Source: JBOHWJ01 sp050736615
Lineage (GTDB): Bacteria > Desulfobacterota > Binatia > Binatales > Binataceae
Reading direction: 5' to 3'
NCBI GenBank assembly: GCA_050736615.1
Contig: JBOHWL010000118.1
Coordinates: 1-42,282 of the forward strand
Length of the DNA stretch: 42,282 nt
Positions within the stretch are counted from its first letter, which is position 1, and each line of letters starts with the position of its first letter. The notes beneath the pieces were generated by a model. The model was not told where the DNA came from and made no database searches. It saw only the letters and a list, made by a program, of their open reading frames with translations. The position numbers and the translations under genes are program-made. This document shows, piece by piece, positions 7,084 through 15,073 of the stretch.

Positions 7084-7437
7084 ATGAAGAAATTCTTGTT
7101 GATTGGTGCGGCGGTCGTCCTTTCAGGTGCGCTGGCCAGCAGCGCTTGGGCCGCGGATGCAACCGTGACGGGACATCTGCGGGACAGCTTTTGTCTGCTC
7201 ACGATGGGCGCGTTCGGCCCGAGCCATCATAATTGTGCGGTCGAATGCGCCAAAGCGGGCATTCCGGTGCTGCTGGTGCAAAACAAGACCAACAAGTATT
7301 ACGTGCTGATGCCGTCGAAGGATAAACAGTCACTGCCGGCGGATCTGACCAGCAAGATGGAAGAGCAGGTGACGGTTAGCGGAAGCGAATACACCAAAGG
7401 TGGGATGACGTTCCTCACCGTCGAATCGGTGAAATGA
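7084..7437 (+). CDS. Small exported Cys/His-containing protein
   Basis: A 117-residue protein with a classical signal peptide (MKKFLLIGAAVVLSGALASS, cleavage after AWA near residue 23). The mature part has a patterned DSFCLL-x8-PSHHNCAVECAK segment at about residues 32-56, with three Cys and two adjacent His, then a beta-rich tail. The Cys/His cluster could bind a metal or form disulfides in the periplasm. ATG 7084 is chosen because AAGGAGACAG stands just before it and the signal peptide starts there; an upstream ATG at 7042 is less likely. It is three bases from the DUF2231 gene, so they form one unit. Function unknown. Confidence 0.8.
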   Translation: MKKFLLIGAAVVLSGALASSAWAADATVTGHLRDSFCLLTMGAFGPSHHNCAVECAKAGIPVLLVQNKTNKYYVLMPSKDKQSLPADLTSKMEEQVTVSGSEYTKGGMTFLTVESVK

Positions 7438-7440
7438 ACA

Positions 7441-7938
7441 ATGCTGGGCGCCATACTCCCCGGAGTCTCGCACCTGCAGAACATCCATCCGCTGATACTC
7501 CATTTCCCGCTCGCACTACTGCCGGCCGCCTTGCTTCTTTATTTCCTGGCGTGGCTGGCCAATCGGAATAGTTGGGCGTGGACCGGGTTGTGGTTGTTGG
7601 GCTTGGGTACACTCGGAGCGGCGGCAGCGGTGGCGAGCGGGTTGTATGGCGCCCAGGGCGTCATGATCGCACCGTCGGTGCGCGCGCATCTGCTTTGGTT
7701 TCATAAGCGAATAATGCTTAGCGTTTTGGGATTGAGCGTGATTCTGTCCGTATGGGCCTTGGCGATGCGTCCGATGCCTGGCAAGGGAAGGTTTGCCATT
7801 GCACGGCTGGCCTTCCTTGCCCTGCTGGTAGTACTGGTGGCGGGTCTTACGGTCGGGGCCGATTTTGGTGGGCGCATGGTGTATGACTATAACGCCGGTG
7901 GCAATGCTTGTCCGCAACCGATCCCTTTTACGAAATGA
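7441..7938 (+). CDS. DUF2231 membrane protein
   Basis: A 165-residue integral membrane protein with the DUF2231 hallmark HPLILHFPLALLPAALLLYF at about residues 17-36 and a second conserved part, HLLWFHKRIMLSVLGL near 83-98, followed by more hydrophobic helices and the GADFGGRMVYDY turn near the C-terminus. Four helices are likely. The His residues in the first and third helices suggest heme or metal binding, as proposed for relatives, but no activity is established. It begins three bases after the small exported Cys/His protein, which suggests that the pair works together at the inner membrane. Confidence 0.88.
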   Translation: MLGAILPGVSHLQNIHPLILHFPLALLPAALLLYFLAWLANRNSWAWTGLWLLGLGTLGAAAAVASGLYGAQGVMIAPSVRAHLLWFHKRIMLSVLGLSVILSVWALAMRPMPGKGRFAIARLAFLALLVVLVAGLTVGADFGGRMVYDYNAGGNACPQPIPFTK

Positions 7939-8591
7939 GCGCGTGCCAAGGCGCTCTCAAGGCTCGGATTCTCGATGCCATGGGTTGCGCGTTTGGCGCC
8001 ATCGACGCAGCACTAATCGCGTTCAGACGGTCCTGAATGCGGACAAGCGCCAATAGTGAGAGTCTCGTATTCGGTTCAGCGGCACCGCGATCCCGCACGC
8101 GTGTTGGTTGAGGCGTCGAATGTCAAAAGCGAATGGCTCCGCCGCCCGCCGCCAACGAGGACGCTCCTCGCGTCGATCTGAGCCCGCTATGAGCGACCGC
8201 AGTTAATGCTCGTTGCCTCCTGAATTCCACCACACAACGAATAACGCTCGGTGCCAATCGCAGCTTTGGCGCCGCGGTTTCCATGACTTCGCGCTGATCG
8301 TTCCGAGCGGTCAGATCCCGCCACACCGGATTCGGCGACTCCTCCGCGGATCTGCAGGCGCGAATTCCATGCCATCGTAATACGCAAAGCGCAGCCGCAA
8401 TCAGGCATCCGCGCACCAGGGCGGCGCTGCTCCGACTAAACCCGTTAGTGCAATACGGATCGATCCTTGCGTGAAGTCCGCTCGTAAAAGATTTGGCGGC
8501 TATTTCGTCAACTGGCTGGCGATTTAGGGTGCGGTAACGGCCAATCGCTCATAACGATGCCGTTCAAATCGCCAGATGAGGAAAAACTTAC
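7939..8591. other. 653-bp intergenic region
   Basis: I see no supported gene. Open frames on both strands (for example minus strand 8123-8416) have no recognisable motif and no ribosome-binding site. A weak hairpin (GAGCGC/GCGCTC around 7937-7956) follows the DUF2231 stop and might aid termination. The promoter of the SDR gene probably lies near the 3' end. Confidence 0.55.
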
Positions 8592-9617
8592 ATGCGACGC
8601 GAGAGCGCCAATCGGCCAAATGAAGTTGTGGTAGTGACGGGCGCGGCAGCCGGGGTGGGACGCGCCACGGCGGTGGAATTTGGACGGCAGCGCGCATCTG
8701 TGGCACTGATCGCCCGGGACCGGAGTTGTCTTGAGCAAGCGGCCCAGGAAATTAAAGAGCTCGGCGGCGAAGCGCTCGTGCTACCGGCGGACATGTCCGA
8801 CAGCGCGCAAGTTCAAGACGCCGCCGCCGAAGTCGAGCGGAAACTCGGTCCCATCGACATTTGGATCAATGATGCGATGGTGACGGTCTTTTCCCAGTTC
8901 GTCGACATCAGTCCGGCGGAATTCCAACGCGCCACCGAGGTCACCTACCTGGGCGCGGTCTGGGGCACCATGGCCGCTCTGAAGTGCATGTTGCCGCGCG
9001 ACAGAGGGTGCATTGTTCAAGTCGGTTCCGCGCTGGCCTACCGCTCGATTCCGTTGCAATCAGCTTATTGCGGCGCGAAGGCCGCCATCAGAGGGTTTAC
9101 TGATTCCCTGCGCACTGAACTGCTGCACAACAAAAGCAAGATTCACCTGACGATGGTGCAATTGCCCGCGGTCAATACTCCTCAGTTCGATTGGTGCCGC
9201 ACACATCTGCCGCGTCATCCGCAGCCGGTGCCGCCAATCTTCGATCCCGGGGTGCCGGCGCGCGCGATAGTGTGGGCGGCTCACCAGCGCCGGCGCGAGC
9301 TTTATCTGGGACTGCCCACGCTGATCGCAATCGAGGCCAACAAGTTCATTCCGGGGTTGTTGGACCGCTATCTTGGACGTACCGGTTTTGCGTCGCAACA
9401 GACCAGTGAGAGGGTGGACCCGCATCGCCCCGACAATTTGTTCGAGCCGGTACACGGAGACTTTAGCGCGCGCGGCAGCTTCGATGACCGGGCCTGGCAT
9501 GGCAGCGTGCAATTTTGGCTGACCCGGCATCGCATGGTTGCAACCCTTGTCCTGTCAGGCGTGCTGGGTGTCGCGGCTCTTTCGAAATTTATGCGCCATC
9601 AGCGGACGTTAGGCTGA
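8592..9617 (+). CDS. SDR-family oxidoreductase with C-terminal membrane tail
   Basis: A 341-residue short-chain dehydrogenase. The NAD(P) loop TGAAAGVG is at about residues 17-24, the active-site region VQVGSALAYRS near 140-150 and the YxxxK pair in SAYCGAKAAI near 157-163. An NDA in place of NNA follows the strand-4 motif (WINDAMV). Classical SDRs are about 250 residues; here about 90 residues are added, ending in a hydrophobic stretch (MVATLVLSGVLGVAALSKF, about 315-333) that could anchor the protein to the membrane. GATGAGGAAAAAC precedes the ATG. Relatives occur beside PoxB-like and GMC genes; the substrate is unknown. Confidence 0.88.
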   Translation: MRRESANRPNEVVVVTGAAAGVGRATAVEFGRQRASVALIARDRSCLEQAAQEIKELGGEALVLPADMSDSAQVQDAAAEVERKLGPIDIWINDAMVTVFSQFVDISPAEFQRATEVTYLGAVWGTMAALKCMLPRDRGCIVQVGSALAYRSIPLQSAYCGAKAAIRGFTDSLRTELLHNKSKIHLTMVQLPAVNTPQFDWCRTHLPRHPQPVPPIFDPGVPARAIVWAAHQRRRELYLGLPTLIAIEANKFIPGLLDRYLGRTGFASQQTSERVDPHRPDNLFEPVHGDFSARGSFDDRAWHGSVQFWLTRHRMVATLVLSGVLGVAALSKFMRHQRTLG

Positions 9618-9699
9618 GAACGCCCTTTCAAAGAACATCGCATACCCGAGCAATGACTGACCACGTCAAAGTCCGCAACGAACATCGCGGAGAATTACC

Positions 9700-11487
9700 A
9701 TGAGCGAGACAGTCGCTGATTGTCTTCTGAAGCGCCTTGGTGAATGGGGCGTCGAACGCATTTACGGATTTCTCGGCGATGGCATCAACGGCATCCTGGC
9801 AGCGCTGGAACGCGCCGGCAACAAACCCAAATTGATTCAGGTGAGGCACGAGGAGCTGGCGGCCTTCATGGCCTGTGCGCACGCCAAATTCACCGGCGAA
9901 GTCGGCGTCTGTATGGCAACCTCGGGCCCTGGCGCGATCCATCTCCTGAACGGCCTTTACGATGCCAAGCTGGACCATCGGCCGGTCGTCGCCATTGTAG
10001 GCCAGTCGGCACGTTCGGCCATAGGCGGACGCTTTCAGCAGGAAGTTGATTTGATCAGTTTATTCAAGGACGTGGCGCACGAGTACGTTGAGATGGCGTC
10101 GGTGCCGTCGCAGATGCGTCATTTGGTCGACCGCGCCATCCGCATCGCCAAATCCGAGCGTACCGTAACCTGCATCATCGTGCCGAACGATCTGCAGGAG
10201 CTTGACGCGGAAGAACCTCCGCGCGCACATGCGACCATTCATACCAGCACCGGCTATTCGACTCCCCATGTCATCCCCGCCAAGGCCGACCTGCAACGCG
10301 CGGCGGACCTACTGAACCAGGGCAAGCGGGTCGCCATGCTGGTGGGTGCGGGCGCGCTTGACGCACCCGATGAGGTGACCGAAGTCGCCGACCTCCTTGG
10401 GGCCGGTGTAGCCAAGGCCCTGCTCGGCAAGGCGGCGCTGCCGGACGATCTCCCTTTTGTCACCGGTTCCATCGGCCTGCTGGGGACCAAGCCCAGCTAC
10501 GACATGATGATGGAATGCGACACTCTCTTGATGATCGGAACCAGCTTTCCGTATTCGGAATTCCTGCCCAAGGAAGGCAAGGCGCGCGGAGTCCAGATTG
10601 ATATTGATGGCCGCATGCTGGGGCTCAGATTTCCCACCGAAGTCAATCTAGTCGGCGATACTGGCGAGACACTGAAGCTGCTGATCCCGCTTTTGGAACG
10701 GAAGACGAACCGGCGCTGGCGTGAGGCAATCGAGGAGAGCGTGGCGGCATGGTGGAAGGTGCTCGAGGCCAGAGCTATGAGTGAGGCGAAACCGATCAAC
10801 CCGCAACGGGTCTTTTGGGAACTTTCTCCGCGCTTGCCCGATAATTGCATTTTGAGTTCCGATTCTGGCTCAGCGGCCAACTGGTACGCGCGCGACTTGA
10901 AAATCAGGCGCGGCATGATGGCCTCCTTGTCCGGCAACCTGGCGACGATGGGTCCGGGCGTCCCCTATGCGATCGCCGCGAAATTTTGCTTTCCCGAGCG
11001 CGTGGTAATCACGATGGTGGGCGACGGCGCCATGCAAATGAACGGGATCAATGGTCTCATCACAATTTCGAAGTACTGGCGCGAGTGGAGCAACCCTCGC
11101 CTGATTGTTCTGGTTCTTCACAACAACGATCTCAATCAGGTGACTTGGGAGCTCAGAGTCATGACCGGCGACCCCAAGTTCGAGGCCTCTCAAGACGTAC
11201 CCGACTTCCCCTACGCGCACTATGCCGAGTCACTCGGATTGAAAGGCATACGTGTCGATCGGCCTGATGACGTGGGTCACGCCTGGGACGAGGCGCTGGC
11301 CGCCAATCGTCCCTGCGTGGTGGAGGCGCTCACCGATCCGGACGTGCCGCCATTGCCGCCGCACATCACGTTTGAGGATGCCAGGAAATTCACTTCGACA
11401 TTGATTAAAGGAGACCCCAATGAAGCGGGCATCATTCGGCAGTCGGCGCGGGAATTCCTGGAGAGCGTTTTGCCGCATAAAAAATAG
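9700..11487 (+). CDS. ThDP-dependent pyruvate oxidase/dehydrogenase-like enzyme
   Basis: A 595-residue three-domain ThDP enzyme close to pyruvate:quinone oxidoreductase (PoxB). The N-terminal Pyr domain has YGFLGDGINGI near residues 22-32 and the catalytic Glu in QVRHEELAAF near 47-56. The C-terminal PP domain has the ThDP/Mg motif GDGAMQMNGINGL at about 441-453. The middle domain shows MLVGAGALDAPDE. PoxB decarboxylates pyruvate to acetate and CO2 with FAD and passes electrons to quinone; substrate and acceptor are inferred from similarity. The start has GCGGAGAATTACC before it. It follows the SDR by 82 bp and precedes the sugar-oxidation genes. Confidence 0.85.
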   Translation: MSETVADCLLKRLGEWGVERIYGFLGDGINGILAALERAGNKPKLIQVRHEELAAFMACAHAKFTGEVGVCMATSGPGAIHLLNGLYDAKLDHRPVVAIVGQSARSAIGGRFQQEVDLISLFKDVAHEYVEMASVPSQMRHLVDRAIRIAKSERTVTCIIVPNDLQELDAEEPPRAHATIHTSTGYSTPHVIPAKADLQRAADLLNQGKRVAMLVGAGALDAPDEVTEVADLLGAGVAKALLGKAALPDDLPFVTGSIGLLGTKPSYDMMMECDTLLMIGTSFPYSEFLPKEGKARGVQIDIDGRMLGLRFPTEVNLVGDTGETLKLLIPLLERKTNRRWREAIEESVAAWWKVLEARAMSEAKPINPQRVFWELSPRLPDNCILSSDSGSAANWYARDLKIRRGMMASLSGNLATMGPGVPYAIAAKFCFPERVVITMVGDGAMQMNGINGLITISKYWREWSNPRLIVLVLHNNDLNQVTWELRVMTGDPKFEASQDVPDFPYAHYAESLGLKGIRVDRPDDVGHAWDEALAANRPCVVEALTDPDVPPLPPHITFEDARKFTSTLIKGDPNEAGIIRQSAREFLESVLPHKK

Positions 11488-11590
11488 AATACCGTCGCGC
11501 TCCGGGGCGTGATTTCCTGGATTGAAAGCGCACGCCCTGGACAGTTCATCCGAATTGTACAGCAGCCTTAAAGTTGAGAAGTGCTGATCG

Positions 11591-12568
11591 ATGGCCGTTA
11601 ACGCCTTACATCGTGTACTCACACCGGAAGTTGTAGGCAAGCTCGAGCGGGGCGCCCGGGAAATTGACGTGCGCGTGCGCGAAGGACGATTCCAACGCTG
11701 GCTGGCGCTTGCGGCGGGTCTGTCCAGTGCCTTAAGCGGCTTGGAGGTCGGCTACCTGCACTATCGCGGCAGCTACAGCCGTCGTGTGATGTATACGCCC
11801 GTGATCCTCGGTGCCGCTCTGCTCGGAGCGGGGGTCTGGGCGTTTCGCAGTCGTCGGGCGGCGAAAACCGTACTGCCGGTCGTTTCGGCGCTAACCTTGG
11901 CTGACTGCGCCGTCGGTTCCTACTTTCACATCCGTGGCATCCAGCGCAAACCGGGTGGATGGCGCCTGCCGCTGACCAACATCGCCATGGGGCCTCCCGT
12001 TTTCGGTCCGTTGCTGTTCGGCACCAGCGCATATCTTGGCATGGTCGCCTCTTTTCTTCGGCGCGAGGAGAATTCTGACGAACCCGGCTTTCCACGCCCG
12101 ACGCGCGCGAAACATTGGGCCAGACTCCTCACGCATAAGCATGACAGCATTGGTTGGGAGCAGGACTTGCGCGAAGGCCGATTCCAAAAGCACCTGGCGC
12201 TTGCAACCGCAATCTCGGCTGGCTGCAGCGGGTTCGAGGCCTTCTACTCGCATTACAAGAATAATTTTCGTTACAAGGCGCAATGGACGCCGGTGGTGGT
12301 TGCGCCTCTGCTGGTCGCCGCAGGGGTAGGCGCGGTAACGAGCCAACGCGTGGCGCAGACCTGGCTGCCCGCGCTCTCAAGCGCGGCCATGCTCGATGGG
12401 GCGGTGGGATTTGGCTATCACGCGCGCGGCATCCTGCGTCGTCCGGGCGGCTCCGGAATGATCACCTACAACGTTATCCATGGACCGCCAATTCTCGCTC
12501 CATTGCTGTTTGCGGCAGCCGGTTTCACTGGCCTGTTGGCGAGCCTGATGAGGAGAGAAAAACGATGA
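11591..12568 (+). CDS. Internally duplicated membrane protein, GMC operon
   Basis: A 325-residue membrane protein of unknown function made of two homologous halves. Repeat 1 (about residues 31-160) and repeat 2 (about 192-322) share REGRFQ-x2-LALA, the H-Y motif (YLHYRG / YSHYKN), the TPV-x3 helix, the AD/LDGAVG-x2-(F/Y)H-(I/A)RGI segment and RRPGG or RKPGG, then GPP-x4-LLF and a final helix ending in RRE. Each half has about four hydrophobic segments and conserved His residues. Its stop overlaps the next ATG (ATGA at 12565), so it is coupled to a gluconate dehydrogenase subunit 3 and a GMC flavoprotein. It may be their membrane anchor, by inference. Confidence 0.8.
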   Translation: MAVNALHRVLTPEVVGKLERGAREIDVRVREGRFQRWLALAAGLSSALSGLEVGYLHYRGSYSRRVMYTPVILGAALLGAGVWAFRSRRAAKTVLPVVSALTLADCAVGSYFHIRGIQRKPGGWRLPLTNIAMGPPVFGPLLFGTSAYLGMVASFLRREENSDEPGFPRPTRAKHWARLLTHKHDSIGWEQDLREGRFQKHLALATAISAGCSGFEAFYSHYKNNFRYKAQWTPVVVAPLLVAAGVGAVTSQRVAQTWLPALSSAAMLDGAVGFGYHARGILRRPGGSGMITYNVIHGPPILAPLLFAAAGFTGLLASLMRREKR

Positions 12569-13323
12569 GCGGCGAGAATCGTCCGTACGACGCCCGCACC
12601 AAAAAACCGATCGGTCCGCTGCGTCAGCCGGGCTACTATCCGGATTTCAGCACGCTGGCGCAGCAAAAATTCTGGGACGCGAAGACGCGTGAAGTGATTC
12701 TCGAGCGCCTGCACAATATTCCGCCAATCCGCTTCTTCACGGCCGAAGAGGCACGCCTGATTGAGAGCATTTGCGATCACATCATTCCCCAGGATGATCG
12801 CGGCGCCGCGCATAAGATTCCAATCGTTCCATGGATCGACCAACGATTGTACGAAAATCGGCACGACGGATACCGTTTTGCCGACATGCCGCCTGACCGC
12901 GAGGCCTTTCGGCTGGGTTTGCGGGCGATCGGCCAAATCGCCCATCATCTCCACAATCGCAGCTATGTGGAACTGAACCCGCTCGAACAGGATACGATTC
13001 TCAAGTCGCTGCATGACGGCAAGCCTGCCGCTGGCGACGAGGTCTGGGGACGTATGCCGGTCCATCGCTTCTGGGCGATGCTCGTACAGGATTGCGTCGA
13101 GGCATACTACGCCCACCCGTGGGCATGGGATGAGATCGGCTTTGGTGGTCCAGCTTATCCGCGCGCCTATATCCGCCTGGAAAATGGCTCACCGGAGCCG
13201 TGGGAAACCAACGAGCGGCGTTACGAGTGGAAAGCGCCGGACACTTCCGTTTCCGACCTCTACGAACCAATTCCGAGCCCAATTGAGCATACCTCTCCCC
13301 ATCGCAAACGAGGCCCCATGTGA
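12565..13323 (+). CDS. Gluconate 2-dehydrogenase subunit 3 family protein
   Basis: A 252-residue protein with the subunit 3 domain: FFTAEEARLIESICDHIIPQ at about residues 53-72, then the VPWIDQRL helix, the Y-R-LGL-AI-x-QI helix, and the QD-x-ILKSL and FW-x-ML-x-D-VEAYYAHP motifs up to the GYAFGGPAYP-like end (here IGFGGPAYPRAY near 191-202). In known complexes this small subunit pairs with a GMC flavoprotein and is needed for its folding or export. No twin-arginine signal is visible, unlike many relatives. It overlaps both neighbours by 4 bases (ATGA at 12565, GTGA at 13320), strong evidence of one operon. Confidence 0.88.
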   Translation: MSGENRPYDARTKKPIGPLRQPGYYPDFSTLAQQKFWDAKTREVILERLHNIPPIRFFTAEEARLIESICDHIIPQDDRGAAHKIPIVPWIDQRLYENRHDGYRFADMPPDREAFRLGLRAIGQIAHHLHNRSYVELNPLEQDTILKSLHDGKPAAGDEVWGRMPVHRFWAMLVQDCVEAYYAHPWAWDEIGFGGPAYPRAYIRLENGSPEPWETNERRYEWKAPDTSVSDLYEPIPSPIEHTSPHRKRGPM

Positions 13324-15056
13324 AGTCTCCGCTATTCGGCGAGTTCGCGAAGCCGAACGGTCAGCCCCACATGCTGGGCGCGATGCAGCGGCTTGAAGGG
13401 CCGATGTTTCGGTTCAGCGAGAACGAGGAAGTTGATTACCTGATTATCGGTGTCGGTGCCGGGGGCGGCGTTTTATTGCAACGGCTGGCGCGCGCCGGTT
13501 TTCGCGTGCTCGGACTCGAAGCCGGCCCCTTTTGGGATAGTGAGCGGGATTGGGTGAGTGACGAGGCCGGCTCCCATCAACTCTATTGGGAGGACCTGCG
13601 CATCACGGGCGGTGATAATCCACTCGCTCTGGGAAGCAACAATTGCGGCAAAGGGGTCGGCGGCAGTACCGTGCATTGGGCCGCGTTTACACCGCGCTTT
13701 CATCCTTCCGACTTCCGCGTCTATTCCGAAGACGGTCTCGGAGCGGATTGGCCTATCGCTTACGAAGAACTGAAGCCCTACTACGAGTTGATGGAACTCG
13801 AATTGCCGGTCTCGGGACCAGCCTACTTCCCGTGGGGTGATCCGCACGGCTACGCTTTCGGCCCACATCCGATGGGAGGCATCGGCGATGTGCTGATCCG
13901 CGGCTGTACCAGGCTCGGTATCCGTGTCAGCGCGGGAGGGCCGGTCGGCATCTTACAGGGCTCTCGCGCCGACCGGCCGCATTGCATCTATCGTGGCTTC
14001 TGCATTCAGGGCTGCAAGGTAGGCGCAAAGGCCAGCACTTTGATCACGCACGTGCCTGACGCCATTGCGCACGGCGCGGAAATTCGTCCCCACAGCATGG
14101 TTTCGCGCATTAGTCTTGGCAACGATCGGCGCGTGAGCGGTGTTACATATTTTGATCGGGACGGCCGCGAACACTTCCAGAAAGCCAAAGCCGTGGTTGT
14201 CTCCGGCTATTCCATCGAAACTCCACGGCTGTTGCTGAACTCAGCCTGTCCTGGTTTTGAAAACGGCCTGGCCAACTCCAGCGGCACGGTCGGACGTTAT
14301 CTGATGGCCCAGGCCGGCAATGTCGTGCTGGGCTATTTCGACGAACTCATTCGCATGTACAAGGCCCCGCCCGCACATGCGCTAACCGAAGAGTTTTACG
14401 AGACAGACCCTAAGCGCGGTTTCGCGCGCGGATTTGCGATTCAAACCGTCGGGCCATTACCGATTGCGTTCGCCAAGCAGATGATGAGCGCGCAGGGAGC
14501 ATGGGGGTGGGGCTTGCGGCGCCTCATGATGGACTACAATCATTGGGCCGCGCTCGGGCTGTTGGGCGAGATCCTCCCGCATGCTGATAACCGTGTTGAA
14601 CTGGCGGAGGAAACGGACCAATTCGGAATCCCGGTGGCGAAGGTCACGTTCGGTCTCCACGACAATGACAAAAAGCTGATCGAATTCGGCAAAAACAAAG
14701 TCATCGAAGTCATGCACGCCGCCGGCGCAAAACAAATTGTACAGGAAGCGCGCTACGCTCATCTGGTGGGAGCGGCGCGCATGGGCAACGACCCAGCTAC
14801 GTCGGTGGTGGACAAATATGGCCGCAGCCATGACATCGCCAATCTGTTCATCTGCGATGGCAGCGTCATGCCGACCCAGGGTTCCGCGAATCCGGGACTG
14901 ACGGTCCAGGCCCTGGCGGCTCGCGCGGCGGACTATCTGATTTCACAGGGCGCGGCCGTCTTGAATTCAGACAGAAGAGACATGGAATGCCCGCCGGTGC
15001 GCCGCAACCTTTCACCTGACGCCACCTGGGGGCACGGCGCTCCCAGATTGAAGTAG
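13320..15056 (+). CDS. GMC-family FAD oxidoreductase (sugar dehydrogenase flavoprotein)
   Basis: A 578-residue GMC oxidoreductase. The FAD loop IGVGAGGGVLLQRLARAGF lies near residues 42-60; GKGVGGSTVHWAAFTPR near 109-125 contacts FAD; the Cys-containing CIYRGFCIQGC segment near 222-232 is typical of membrane-bound gluconate/glucose dehydrogenase flavoproteins; the active-site His lies in YAHLVGAARMG near 479-489 and the closing Asn motif in GSANPGLTVQALAARAADYL near 520-539. It starts at GTG inside the previous stop. These enzymes oxidise sugars or aldonates at C1 or C2 and feed electrons to cytochrome c or quinone. No cytochrome subunit is encoded nearby. Confidence 0.9.
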   Translation: MKSPLFGEFAKPNGQPHMLGAMQRLEGPMFRFSENEEVDYLIIGVGAGGGVLLQRLARAGFRVLGLEAGPFWDSERDWVSDEAGSHQLYWEDLRITGGDNPLALGSNNCGKGVGGSTVHWAAFTPRFHPSDFRVYSEDGLGADWPIAYEELKPYYELMELELPVSGPAYFPWGDPHGYAFGPHPMGGIGDVLIRGCTRLGIRVSAGGPVGILQGSRADRPHCIYRGFCIQGCKVGAKASTLITHVPDAIAHGAEIRPHSMVSRISLGNDRRVSGVTYFDRDGREHFQKAKAVVVSGYSIETPRLLLNSACPGFENGLANSSGTVGRYLMAQAGNVVLGYFDELIRMYKAPPAHALTEEFYETDPKRGFARGFAIQTVGPLPIAFAKQMMSAQGAWGWGLRRLMMDYNHWAALGLLGEILPHADNRVELAEETDQFGIPVAKVTFGLHDNDKKLIEFGKNKVIEVMHAAGAKQIVQEARYAHLVGAARMGNDPATSVVDKYGRSHDIANLFICDGSVMPTQGSANPGLTVQALAARAADYLISQGAAVLNSDRRDMECPPVRRNLSPDATWGHGAPRLK

Positions 15057-15073
15057 GACAAGAACGAACGCCA

